Shown here: positions 32,895-40,837 of the stretch, one piece after another
Layout of the letters: each line of letters opens with the position of its first letter
Numbering within the stretch: position 1 is the first letter of the stretch
Source of the DNA: an uncultured Actinomycetes bacterium
GTDB taxonomy: Bacteria > Actinomycetota > Acidimicrobiia > Acidimicrobiales > RAAP-2
Assembly (NCBI GenBank): GCA_903825895.1
Contig: CAIKCI010000034.1
Coordinates: 1 to 56,433 of the forward strand
Reading direction: 5' to 3'
DNA: 56,433 nt
Program-made: the position numbers and the translations under genes
Notes under the pieces: model-generated
Seen by the model: the letters and a program-made list of their open reading frames with translations, nothing else
What the model was told of the DNA's origin: nothing
Databases searched by the model: none

Positions 32895-34121
32895 TTAGCC
32901 CAACACCTTTGCCGAGGGCGTGAACGAGACCGGAATGTGCTTGATTCCATTAATGAAGGGACTCTGGAGCCGTTGCGTGGGTCCCGCCTGGGTGATGTCA
33001 GGCATGCGGTCCAAGAGGTGTTCGAACATCACCATAATCTCCATGCGTGCCAAGTTGGCACCGAGACAGAAGTGCGGTCCACCGCCACCGAAGGCCATGT
33101 GGGGATTTGGTGAACGGGTGATGTCAAAGACGTTGGGATTTTCAAAAATCGACTCGTCCCTGTTCGCCGACACGTGGTAGAAGACGACCTTGTCACCCTT
33201 TTTGATCTCGGCACCTTCGAGCGAGACATCGGTCATCGCGGTCCTGCGGAAACACATCACCGGCGTGACGTAGCGCAACATCTCTTCAACGGCGTTTGGC
33301 AACAGTGATCGGTCATTGACTAACAGCTGCCACTGGTCAGGGTTTTGGAAAAACGTATTCATGGCCCCGGCGATCAGGTTTCTCGTCGTTTCGTTTCCGG
33401 CGACCGCGAGGAGTAAGAAGAAGAGCTCAAGCTCAAGGTCTGAGAGCGTCTCTCCATCTGCGTTGACCTTGGTTAAGGCGGTCATGAGGTCTTCAGTGGG
33501 GTGTGAGCGCTTTTTTGAGAAGAGATCTGACGCGTAGGCGTAGAGTTCCATTGCCGCGATTTCACCAATCTCTGCCGAGTGACGGTATTCGGGATCTTCG
33601 CTTCCGATCATGCTGTTCGACCAGTTGAACATCTTGTGGCGATCCTCAAAGGGAACACCCATGAGTTCAGCAATGACGATGAGGGGCAACTCCGCAGCGA
33701 TGTCCACAACGAAGTCAGCAGCACCAACTTCACAAACATTGTCAAGAAGCTCGTCGGTGACGGTGTGGAGGCGCACTTCCAAATCACGGATCATGCGCGG
33801 CGTGAAGGCCTTGTTGACGAGGCGACGATAGCGAGTGTGATCCGGAGGATCCATGTTCAGCATCATCAGTTGCTGCTGAGCGATCATCTCTTCGGTGTTG
33901 TCATTAATCAGTGATGTTTTCGGAAACGAGGAGAACTCTTCCCACTCTCGGTTCACTCGCACGCAGGCTTCGTGGGAGGTCACGGCCCAGTAGGGGATTG
34001 ACGGGGCATCGTGGTCTCGCCACGACACCGGCTCGGTGGCTCGAAGGTGGGCAAAGTACTCGTGGGGGACTTGTTCGCTGAACGTCAGCGGATCCATCAA
34101 ATTCAGGTAATCAGTCGCCAC
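32895..34121 (-). CDS. cytochrome P450
   Basis: A 408-residue soluble bacterial P450. The I-helix oxygen motif is AGNETTR (241-247), the K-helix ExxR is Glu280-Arg283, and the heme loop FGGGGPHFCLGANLARME places the thiolate ligand at Cys352. LNMDPPDHTRYRRLVNKAFTP in the C-helix region is typical of the CYP125/CYP142/CYP124-like actinobacterial groups, which hydroxylate steroid or branched-lipid chains; the exact family needs alignment. The start is GTG 34121 with GGGGGCG upstream. A ferredoxin is not adjacent; the reductase at 5338-6591 is a possible redox partner. Confidence 0.93.
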   Translation of the reverse strand: MATDYLNLMDPLTFSEQVPHEYFAHLRATEPVSWRDHDAPSIPYWAVTSHEACVRVNREWEEFSSFPKTSLINDNTEEMIAQQQLMMLNMDPPDHTRYRRLVNKAFTPRMIRDLEVRLHTVTDELLDNVCEVGAADFVVDIAAELPLIVIAELMGVPFEDRHKMFNWSNSMIGSEDPEYRHSAEIGEIAAMELYAYASDLFSKKRSHPTEDLMTALTKVNADGETLSDLELELFFLLLAVAGNETTRNLIAGAMNTFFQNPDQWQLLVNDRSLLPNAVEEMLRYVTPVMCFRRTAMTDVSLEGAEIKKGDKVVFYHVSANRDESIFENPNVFDITRSPNPHMAFGGGGPHFCLGANLARMEIMVMFEHLLDRMPDITQAGPTQRLQSPFINGIKHIPVSFTPSAKVLG

Positions 34122-34224
34122 AGCGCCCCCAGTCAGTCAAAAAAATGAAACACGTTCTTGTTTTGAACGGTAGTGCAGAGATTGGGCTCGGTCAAAGCAG
34201 GCAGCCGCCTTATTTCGAGGCTTC

Positions 34225-34446
34225 CTAGGAAGATCGGGTTCGGCCCATATGCCATCCATGGCAGAAATCACAGGCGTAGACACTGAGCTCAACTCGATCT
34301 TCGACCCAGCGCAGATGAGCGGCCGACGACGCCTCTTGTTGCGAGGAGTACCGAGCTTTTGGACCACCGTCGCTGCGCCAGTGCGAGCTTTTAAAGCTGA
34401 CGGGCCGATCGGGGGCCTCTGATTTTCTTCGGTTACGCCGGGCCAT
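34225..34446 (-). CDS. small Arg-rich protein with a CxxCxxWHxG motif
   Basis: A 73-residue basic protein. The end of the chain reads VYACDFCHGWHMGR, the pattern of many short phage and actinobacterial proteins with a half zinc-ribbon (C-x2-C-x2-WH). Cys and His could hold a metal with a second subunit. A GAGGAG purine run abuts ATG 34446 with almost no spacer, so translation may be weak or the start may differ. A 12-bp palindrome CTTCCTAGGAAG (34221-34232) overlaps its stop. Function unknown. Confidence 0.6.
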   Translation of the reverse strand: MARRNRRKSEAPDRPVSFKSSHWRSDGGPKARYSSQQEASSAAHLRWVEDRVELSVYACDFCHGWHMGRTRSS

Positions 34447-34484
34447 CTCCTCAGTTTGGCCGAGGAATTGCCCCTGAGGATCGA

Positions 34485-35921
34485 TTAGCGGCGATGTTCA
34501 GCATCAGCCACGATTCCTCGGAGCATCCCTGGGAACACAAATCCATGAAATGGAGCCACGGCGTACCAATAGAGGCGCCCTGAAAGGCCATGGGGGCGAT
34601 ACAGCGCCGTCTGGGTCAAGGTCGTGGTCCCGGCTTCTTCTTCGATGTCCCAGGTCAACCAGGCGTCTCCCGGCATTCGCATCTCCGCGTGTAGGCGCAA
34701 ACGGCGGTCGTCAATGAGGTCTTCAACGCGCCAAAAATCCAGCGGCTCTCCAATGGCGAGCTGCTTCTTGCGTCCACGACGCAGACCGGGCCCTCCGGCA
34801 ACCAGGTCCAAGAGCCCGCGCACTTTCCAGAGAAACTCACCGGCATACCAGCCCTTGGTCCCACCGATTGATGTCACGGCGGCGAACACCTCGTAGGGCG
34901 GCGCTGACGTCGTGGCGGTGCGCACATCTTTCAAGACCGAGCCGCCCGACCACTCGGGGTCGGTGGCTGTCCTCTCGAAGTGCACTAAGTCGGCATCATT
35001 AAAGCTTGTGGCGATGCGACCTTGGGTCGTCGCGGCAAGGGCACGTTCGAACGATTCACGCAAGGTCATCGGCGTCACGTCAAAGACTCCTTCAGGAATG
35101 GGGTTCTCAACGATGACCTCGTTAACGAGTGACTCGACGAGTTCGCGCGCCAAGGTGGCGGGAACCGGCGTGACGAGGCCGACCCAGTGAGAGGAAAGCC
35201 CCGGTGTTAAAAACGGCACCGAGATCAGACGACGTTTTGGTAATCCCGCAACCTGGGCGTAGAGGTCCATCATCTCGGCATACGAGACGCGATTGGGGCC
35301 GCCGATTTCGAAGACGCCGGCCAGACTCTTTGTCGTGGTGATGGCTTCGACGAGATAGGCAATGACGTCACGGATGGAGATGGGTTGACAACGCGTCGAG
35401 ACCCAACGTGGGGTAACCATGATGGGAAGAACATCAACGAGATAGCGCAGCATTTCGAAGCTGGCCGACCCTGAACCGATGACGACTCCGGCGCGGAACT
35501 CGATGACGTCAGCGCCGCTTTCAGCGAGGGCGACACCGACCTTATGGCGACTTGAGAGGTGTTCGCTGAGTTCATCAGCATCTTGGCCAAGTCCACCGAG
35601 ATAGACAATGCGTTTGACACCGGCGGCTTTCGCAAAGGCCGCAAAGTTCTTGGCGTCTCGCTGTTCGTCGTCGGCCCAGGTGGCTCCTTGGCCGATGGAG
35701 TGAACGAGGTAGACCGCAACATCGACACCTTCCATGGCGTCGCTCAAGGGGCCTCCGACTTCGCCCTTGACGACATCAACGGACGATCTCCATGGGGCGA
35801 CGTCGAGTTTTGCTGGCGTTCTCGCCAAGCACCGCACGGATGAGCCTGCCTCGAGAAGGGCCGGGACAAGGCGGCCACCGACGTAGCCTGACGCTCCTGT
35901 AACGAGTACTCGTTGTGCCAT
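34485..35921 (-). CDS. NAD(P)-binding epimerase-like protein with C-terminal DUF2867 domain
   Basis: A 478-residue two-domain protein. The N-terminal Rossmann domain (about 1-310) begins RVLVTGASGYVGGRLVPALL and has YLVHSIGQGATW, RIVYLGGLGQD and a catalytic-type region as in atypical extended SDRs. The C-terminal part (about 320-478) is DUF2867, with GPGLRRGRKKQLAIGEPLDFW and LTWDIEEEAGTTTLTQTALY, a START-like ligand-binding fold. Such fusions are common in Actinobacteria; their substrate is not established. ATG 35921 is preceded by AAAGGAAAC, which decides the start. It is divergent from the DUF3039 gene. Confidence 0.88.
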   Translation of the reverse strand: MAQRVLVTGASGYVGGRLVPALLEAGSSVRCLARTPAKLDVAPWRSSVDVVKGEVGGPLSDAMEGVDVAVYLVHSIGQGATWADDEQRDAKNFAAFAKAAGVKRIVYLGGLGQDADELSEHLSSRHKVGVALAESGADVIEFRAGVVIGSGSASFEMLRYLVDVLPIMVTPRWVSTRCQPISIRDVIAYLVEAITTTKSLAGVFEIGGPNRVSYAEMMDLYAQVAGLPKRRLISVPFLTPGLSSHWVGLVTPVPATLARELVESLVNEVIVENPIPEGVFDVTPMTLRESFERALAATTQGRIATSFNDADLVHFERTATDPEWSGGSVLKDVRTATTSAPPYEVFAAVTSIGGTKGWYAGEFLWKVRGLLDLVAGGPGLRRGRKKQLAIGEPLDFWRVEDLIDDRRLRLHAEMRMPGDAWLTWDIEEEAGTTTLTQTALYRPHGLSGRLYWYAVAPFHGFVFPGMLRGIVADAEHRR

Positions 35922-36003
35922 GGTGCAGTTTCCTTTCTTAAAGCTTCCCCTTGAGACTAAAGGGCAACAAGGGTTTGCCATGCCAGAGCGATAGCGTAGG
36001 GGG

Positions 36004-36294
36004 ATGAGCGAGACCTCAACCGTTATCTCCCCTCAGGTTACCGATCCTCTCCTCGACGACGGTGACCACGAGCGCTTTACACACATCGTCTTGGAGGGCT
36101 ACACGCCAAAGAAGGGATTTCGAAAGAAATTTGTTCCCGTGGGGAACTCAGTCGTTGAAGGAATGATCAACGCCACCCCCGTCGAAGCACTGTGTGGCAA
36201 GAAGTGGATCCCAGGCAAGGACCCTAAGAAATATCAACTCTGTCCTACCTGCAAAGAAATTGCTGAATCCAAGGGATGGAACCTTCCGATTTAG
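36004..36294 (+). CDS. DUF3039 family protein
   Basis: A 96-residue small protein of an actinobacterial family of unknown function. The central ALCGKKWIPGKDPKKYQLCP block with CPTCKEIAE gives three conserved cysteines (pattern C, then CxxC) that could hold zinc with a nearby His (FTHIV). The N-terminus is Asp-rich. It is an isolated gene, converging with the dienelactone hydrolase gene by a four-base stop overlap. Confidence 0.9.
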   Translation: MSETSTVISPQVTDPLLDDGDHERFTHIVLEGYTPKKGFRKKFVPVGNSVVEGMINATPVEALCGKKWIPGKDPKKYQLCPTCKEIAESKGWNLPI

Positions 36295-37100
36295 GAAGGG
36301 CTCGCCCCAGTTTTTTGAGCAAAGAAATCAAGGACGGTGTCGAGGGCGGCACGCGTGGGCGAACCCGCCGCATCGCTGTAGTCCTCGGTCAACACAGAGT
36401 GTGCTCGTTTTTTATAACCCCAGGGGTTGCCCTCGGATGAATCAATTTCAATGCCAAGGAATCCGTCACCGAGTTCACGACGAAGACGTCCAAATCGTTC
36501 TGGTGGCGAGGTCGCATCACCGCTGAAGCGCAGGCCAATCAAACAGGTGTCATTCCCAGAGCGCTCTTTAACGATAGCGAGATCGTCATCGGAAATCCCC
36601 ACCGCACTGCGGTGTTTCTTCGAGACAGGAAAGGGGAGAGACGGTTGGCTGAGAACGGGGGCGACCACAACGGGATCGACCATCATGGCCAAGGCGAATC
36701 CACCAGTGAGACACATTCCAACGGCGCCAACACCGCGGCCGCCACAACGAGCATGCTCGACGGCGGCCAATGCGCGAAGCCACTGTGTCACGGGACTGGT
36801 TTTGTTTGTCGCTAAGAGAGTGAACTCGCGGCTGACGCACGCTTGGGCCAAGGATTGTGCGATGTAGCCGCCCGATGGCTGGCGACCCGGAGTTCCAAAA
36901 AGATCGGGCAGCACGGCGGTCATTCCTCGCTCGGCCACCTTCTCGCCAAAGGCAGCGACCAGTGGGGTGATGCCCGGAATCTCATGAATCACAATGACTG
37001 CCGGCCCGGTTCCCGTGCGATAGACGTTGCGAGTCTTCGATCCAGAAGTAAAGGTCTCGATCTCGTAGTGATCAAATGCATGCATATCAATGTCAACCAT
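36291..37100 (-). CDS. dienelactone hydrolase family protein
   Basis: A 269-residue alpha/beta hydrolase. Key stretches are AVIVIHEIPGITPLVAAFG near the N-terminus (the DLH EIFG-like motif) and AVLPDLFGTPG. The nucleophile region is GVGAVGMCLTGGFALAMM, where Cys in GMCLTGG is the expected nucleophile of DLH-type enzymes. In dienelactone hydrolase the Cys-Asp-His triad opens the lactone of chlorocatechol pathways; close relatives act on other lactones or esters. The start at ATG 37100 gives normal length, but its ribosome site is poor and ATG 37085 is possible. It is divergent from a small membrane protein gene. Confidence 0.87.
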   Translation of the reverse strand: MVDIDMHAFDHYEIETFTSGSKTRNVYRTGTGPAVIVIHEIPGITPLVAAFGEKVAERGMTAVLPDLFGTPGRQPSGGYIAQSLAQACVSREFTLLATNKTSPVTQWLRALAAVEHARCGGRGVGAVGMCLTGGFALAMMVDPVVVAPVLSQPSLPFPVSKKHRSAVGISDDDLAIVKERSGNDTCLIGLRFSGDATSPPERFGRLRRELGDGFLGIEIDSSEGNPWGYKKRAHSVLTEDYSDAAGSPTRAALDTVLDFFAQKTGASPS

Positions 37101-37214
37101 GGTCGAGACGTTAGAGGGCTCGATGTCTTCTGTCCACCAGATCAAGCAATCAAGCTGCGTCGTGAACCATTCCCTATCCTTGAGCGTTTTCGTCGAGAGC
37201 GTTAGCCTTCGCTT

Positions 37215-37472
37215 GTGGCGACACATGATGAATCTCAGCGAGAAACGAAGAATGAGCTCTGGTTCCGTAAGCGGCGCCATGGATGGGGGCTGTCTCCGAG
37301 CAACACCAAAGGGTGGGCCGTCATTGTCGTTTGGGGGGTGACCGAGATGCTCTTTGCCTCAGCATGGTCAAAGAATGCGGCAAATGCCTCCATCGGTATG
37401 GTTATTGCCACCTTGGCAATGGTGGCGGTGTCCCTGATTAAAGGCGAGCGACCTGGTCACCGCTCCCGCTAG
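37215..37472 (+). CDS. small membrane protein, about two transmembrane helices
   Basis: An 85-residue protein with a charged N-terminus (FRKRRHGWGLSPSNTKGW) followed by two hydrophobic stretches, about residues 34-50 (AVIVVWGVTEMLFASA) and 58-75 (ASIGMVIATLAMVAVSL), and a basic tail. The motif RxGWGxxPxxxxGW before a membrane helix is seen in short actinobacterial membrane proteins that I know only as unnamed. The GTG start at 37215 lacks a strong ribosome site. It ends ten bases before the ATP-grasp gene and may be cotranscribed. Confidence 0.65.
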   Translation: MATHDESQRETKNELWFRKRRHGWGLSPSNTKGWAVIVVWGVTEMLFASAWSKNAANASIGMVIATLAMVAVSLIKGERPGHRSR

Positions 37473-37482
37473 TCCGCTCACG

Positions 37483-38307
37483 GTGGTGCTGTTGAGCACG
37501 CCGAAACATCCGCCTCGTTCAGGCCCTCCGTCGGCGATCTATGAGCGAGGCCGAGGGAATTTCTTGGCTGAGTATCTCCTCGACCATGGACATCGACCAG
37601 TGATCTGGTGGGATCATCCCGATGGGCCATTGATTCCATGCGATCCGGATCTCGTCGTGGTGCGCGCCAGTCACGATGTGCTCATAGAACGTGCTCGTCA
37701 CTTTGTTGAAGCCGGTATTCCCGTGATCAACGATCCCGAAGCGCATCAGCGAAGTCGTGACAAATGGTTTCAAGCACAGACCTTCTCCGCCAACGGCATT
37801 GCGCATCCTCACTCCGTGAATGCGGCGACGATGGAATGGACCGGAGAAGATGACATCGTGCTGAAACCTCGCCGTGGTCACTCCGGCAATGGCGTGCGTC
37901 GCGTTCAGTGGTCGCACCTCTCCGAGGGCGACAAGGTTGACATGGTGGCCCAAAGGTTTGTCGATGTTGTCGCCGACTACCGGGTCGTCGTCATCGGCGG
38001 AGAGGCCTTGGCATGGGGGCTCAGGACCCCACCACCGGGAGAATTTCGCTCAAATCTGGCGCTGGGGGCACTGCTGTCGGCTACACCTTGTCCGTCGGGC
38101 GAGGCCGAACATATGGCCGTCAACGCAGTCGCTGCCCTCGGCCTCGACCTTGGTGGCGTCGATCTCGTGATGGGGCCCGACGGACCGCTCGTGCTCGAAG
38201 TCAATGCGGCGACCACTCTCTTTGGTCCCACTCCTCAGGCAAGCGACGACGTGCTCGGCGCCCTGACGTCATTGATTTCTCAGCGTGCAGCGAAGACGGC
38301 GAGGTAG
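37483..38307 (+). CDS. ATP-grasp-like protein
   Basis: A 274-residue protein with the two-lobed pattern of ATP-grasp ligases (RimK/glutathione-synthase-like). The first lobe has NDPEAHQRSRDKWFQAQTF, then the strand DIVLKPRRGHSGNGVRRV with the nucleotide-binding Lys and Gly-rich loop. The metal-site end is GVDLVMGPDGPLVLEVNA, with Asp and Glu/Asn as Mg ligands. Such enzymes join an acid to an amine through an acyl-phosphate. No amino-acid-ligase partner is adjacent, so product and substrate are unknown. GTG 37483 or GTG 37486 is the start. Confidence 0.82.
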   Translation: MVLLSTPKHPPRSGPPSAIYERGRGNFLAEYLLDHGHRPVIWWDHPDGPLIPCDPDLVVVRASHDVLIERARHFVEAGIPVINDPEAHQRSRDKWFQAQTFSANGIAHPHSVNAATMEWTGEDDIVLKPRRGHSGNGVRRVQWSHLSEGDKVDMVAQRFVDVVADYRVVVIGGEALAWGLRTPPPGEFRSNLALGALLSATPCPSGEAEHMAVNAVAALGLDLGGVDLVMGPDGPLVLEVNAATTLFGPTPQASDDVLGALTSLISQRAAKTAR

Positions 38308-38316
38308 CTCAGGGAA

Positions 38317-39480
38317 TTAGTTGGCGGTCGTGGCCAGGATGGCCAAACACATCTCGTCCGCCGATCCGTCACCCCAGGTGATGAATTGCGGGGCCAGGTT
38401 CTTTGTCTGCGGATTGAATTGGCGCAGTTTGGGGTTGTAGGTACACGAGACCTGGATGGTGCTTCCTGCCGGAACAACAACGGCGGGGCTGAGCGAATCA
38501 GCGACCTGTGCGTCGAAGTTGTAGTGCGGGTCATTCATCAGCACTCTGGCTTGAGGGGTGCCGGGATCCAGCGTGACCGTCATGGACTGGCCGAGAAGGT
38601 GCATGTGAGGGGTGATTTGACGAATCACCTCATCGGTGGCGACCGGCCAGGTGCATGAGGTTGAATTCCCAACCGGCGGGTTCATGGGATTGCGTCCACA
38701 AATTGCTTCGAGGCCGTAGACAGTGGTGGCTGCATTTGGACCGAAGCGTTTGGCGGTATAGGCGATCGAAGCGGCTCGATCACAAAGAGGACCCGTGATA
38801 CCGGCCGGACATGGAATCTCCGGTGGGGCAGGCAACTGTTGGATCGTCACGGTCTTCAGATCGGACTTCGAAGTTGGAACGGCAGTCAGTGAGATTGACG
38901 AGCTGTCGGGCTTGTGGCCGATCAGCGTGTTGTAATGGATCTGCATGATCAGGACGGATCCGGCCTGCATGGGCACGGCCGTTCCGGCTGGGAGAATTGA
39001 CGCACCATGGCCCGGCGCCCATCCACAGAGCCAGGGCATTCCAGAGAACTCAGTGATCGCTGCAGCGCCACTGACTGTTGGTTCGGAAAAACAAGTCCAT
39101 CCCTTGCCGTGGTTATTTTGGGCCCAGGCTTGAGCAGCGTACTCAGCGGGCACGCGGTAGAGAATGGCGTGGTGCACTTCTTTCGTGCCCGGACGGAAGT
39201 TGGACGAGGTGACCATCATGTCCTGTTTGAAGTTTGGGTTCACGACCGAGCAGTGATAGAGATCGTGCGCGCCTGCTGGTGGGCGAGGGGTAAACGAATG
39301 TGCAGAGTGCAGGACGAGGTGCACGGTGCCAGACGAACGAACAGGAGCAGACGCGCCAGCCGGGGCCTGCAGGGTCACAAAGGAAGCAAACGTCATCGCA
39401 CCAGCCAAGAGAGCGGTCATCAGCCGTTGGGCAGGGCGGAGCCGCCGTGATTTGTTGTGACGCGTTGGCGACATGGACAC
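38317..39480 (-). CDS. secreted PHM/DBH-like copper type II monooxygenase
   Basis: A 387-residue exported protein with a signal peptide (basic start, then LMTALLAGAMTFASF, cut probably after AGASA near 45). The copper ligands of the peptidylglycine/dopamine hydroxylase fold are all in order. His103-His104 (EVHHAILY) and His182 (QIHYN) would form one site; His292-x-His294 (PHMHLLG) and Met377 (DEMCLAI) the other. The two ascorbate-type copper domains therefore look intact. The family hydroxylates a C-H bond next to N or O using O2; bacterial members are mostly uncharacterised. The terminator after the downstream-facing cspA gene lies just upstream. Confidence 0.85.
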   Translation of the reverse strand: MSMSPTRHNKSRRLRPAQRLMTALLAGAMTFASFVTLQAPAGASAPVRSSGTVHLVLHSAHSFTPRPPAGAHDLYHCSVVNPNFKQDMMVTSSNFRPGTKEVHHAILYRVPAEYAAQAWAQNNHGKGWTCFSEPTVSGAAAITEFSGMPWLCGWAPGHGASILPAGTAVPMQAGSVLIMQIHYNTLIGHKPDSSSISLTAVPTSKSDLKTVTIQQLPAPPEIPCPAGITGPLCDRAASIAYTAKRFGPNAATTVYGLEAICGRNPMNPPVGNSTSCTWPVATDEVIRQITPHMHLLGQSMTVTLDPGTPQARVLMNDPHYNFDAQVADSLSPAVVVPAGSTIQVSCTYNPKLRQFNPQTKNLAPQFITWGDGSADEMCLAILATTAN

Positions 39481-39517
39481 AGACTAATTGAACGGGACAG
39501 CCAGGGGTGAGCGGGAA

Positions 39518-39574
39518 CAAAAAAGAGCCCCCGGACCCGCCGAAAAACTCAGCAGACCCAGGGGCTCTTTTCTT
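39518..39574 (-). terminator. intrinsic terminator of the cold-shock gene, possibly bidirectional
   Basis: Read on the minus strand, AAGAAAAGAGCCCC (39574-39561) pairs with GGGGCTCTTTTTT (39530-39518), separated by a long G+C-rich loop that could fold further. The T-run closes the 3' side. It sits directly after the cspA stop. From the other side A/T runs also flank the stem, so it could act both ways. Confidence 0.85.
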
Positions 39575-39579
39575 ATGAA

Positions 39580-39780
39580 TTAGATAGCGCGAACAGCTTT
39601 CGCCTCGTCACCCTTGCGACCTTGACCGACCTCGAATTCGACCTCTTGGCCTTCTTCGAGTGAACGGTATCCGTCACCTTCAATGTTGGAGTAGTGAACG
39701 AATACGTCATCTCCGTCGGGGCGTGAAATAAAGCCGTAGCCCTTTTCACTGTTGAAAAATTTCACTGTACCGGTTGCCAT
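39580..39780 (-). CDS. cold-shock protein, CspA family
   Basis: A 66-residue single-stranded nucleic acid chaperone. RNP1 is KGYGFIS (13-19) and RNP2 is VFVHYSNI (about 26-33), with the five-strand OB-fold length typical of Csp proteins. GAAAGGAAG lies upstream. The gap before it toward yaaA is nearly 300 bases and holds a CCGC-ATAAA-GCGG hairpin, in keeping with the long 5' leaders of cold-shock mRNAs, and a strong terminator follows. It may be cold-induced or housekeeping. Confidence 0.95.
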   Translation of the reverse strand: MATGTVKFFNSEKGYGFISRPDGDDVFVHYSNIEGDGYRSLEEGQEVEFEVGQGRKGDEAKAVRAI

Positions 39781-40016
39781 TGCTGTATTCCTTCTTTCCT
39801 ATTCTTTCTCTTCCGCTTTATGCGGCTTTGTTGCGCGCGTCGTTTCCCCGAAGTGGAGGAAAGGGCGTTGCGAGCGAAGTGTGGTGTGTGGTCGAGTGAC
39901 CGATCTTTCAAAGGCACGAGATCATTCCGTGCTTGGACTTAACAGAGACAACGCTAGCCGTATTCTCTTGTCTCGTCCGCCACGTTCACCGTCCAAGGCG
40001 AAAATGCCTGAGAATC

Positions 40017-40031
40017 CCCATGATTCATGGG
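40017..40031. repeat. palindrome in the cspA-yaaA gap
   Basis: CCCATGA-T-TCATGGG (40017-40031), a perfect 7-bp inverted repeat about 50 bases before yaaA. It could be an operator for a peroxide or other stress regulator of yaaA, or part of an mRNA leader. The rest of the 298-base gap has no other clear feature apart from the short hairpin close to cspA and a GCACG/CGTGC hairpin near 39915-39935. Confidence 0.35.
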
Positions 40032-40078
40032 CGTTTAGTCGCCTCGCTTGATCGCTGAGGCCGCTACTGTCTTGGTCA

Positions 40079-40828
40079 ATGCCCTCAACCTTCACCCTGC
40101 TCCTGCCCCCTTCTGAAGGGAAGGAAGCCGGAGGTGTCAAGGGCACGTCGACGGGAGCGTTCGATAAGGACCTCAAGATACAGCGACACGAGGTGGTCGG
40201 CGCCTTGAAAAAAGAACTGGCAACGATGACGCACGAGCGTGCTGAAGCTCTTTTCAAAGCCCATGGCGCATTGGCCGATCGCGCCCTCCATCACGCCAAA
40301 GCACTGGTTGCCAATAAGGCACCGGTCATGCCGGCGTGGCAGCGCTACAGCGGCGTGGTGTGGTCGCATCTTCACCCCGAATCGTTAAGCGCCTCAAGGC
40401 GAGCTCAGATTGTGATTCCATCGGGGCTTTATGGTTTGACCACTGCCAACGATCTCATCGCTGACTACCGCTTGACCATGTTGGTGGGACTCGAAGGAAT
40501 AGGGAACCTCGGAGCGTTTTGGCGACAGTCTGTCAGTCGGGCGCTGGCCAGCGCCTGTAAAAACTCTGTCGTGATCGACCTGTTGCCCAATGAACACCGC
40601 AAAGCGGTAGACCCAGAAGTCGTCGGCGCATTGTGCCGGATCGTGACGGTCGACTTTGTCGCCCATTCGGGAGCAGGTGCCGCGGGTCATGGTGCGAAAG
40701 CAGTGAAGGGAGCGATGGCTCGCGCCATCCTCGACGACGGAATTGATCGTCTTGGTTCGTTTCGCTGGGAAGGGTGGCGTGCGGCGAAACGTGGCGATGC
40801 GGTGACGGTCCGCGCCCCAAAGGCCTGA
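40079..40828 (+). CDS. yaaA: YaaA family peroxide-stress protein
   Basis: A 249-residue protein of the YaaA (DUF328) family. In E. coli YaaA lowers free intracellular iron during peroxide stress and binds DNA. The family opening LLLPPSEGKEAGG is present. The middle carries PAWQRYSGVVW and IVIPSGLYGLTTANDLI, and the C-terminal NEHRKAV and AHSGAGAAGHGAKAVKGAMAR stretches are also typical. The ATG at 40079 begins right at the family N-terminus. It is an isolated gene converging with the acyltransferase. Confidence 0.9.
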   Translation: MPSTFTLLLPPSEGKEAGGVKGTSTGAFDKDLKIQRHEVVGALKKELATMTHERAEALFKAHGALADRALHHAKALVANKAPVMPAWQRYSGVVWSHLHPESLSASRRAQIVIPSGLYGLTTANDLIADYRLTMLVGLEGIGNLGAFWRQSVSRALASACKNSVVIDLLPNEHRKAVDPEVVGALCRIVTVDFVAHSGAGAAGHGAKAVKGAMARAILDDGIDRLGSFRWEGWRAAKRGDAVTVRAPKA

Positions 40829-40837
40829 GCTGATCGC

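Noticed and set aside
34221-34232. CTTCCTAGGAAG palindrome
   Set aside because: It is a chance-sized palindrome at a stop codon, with no second copy.
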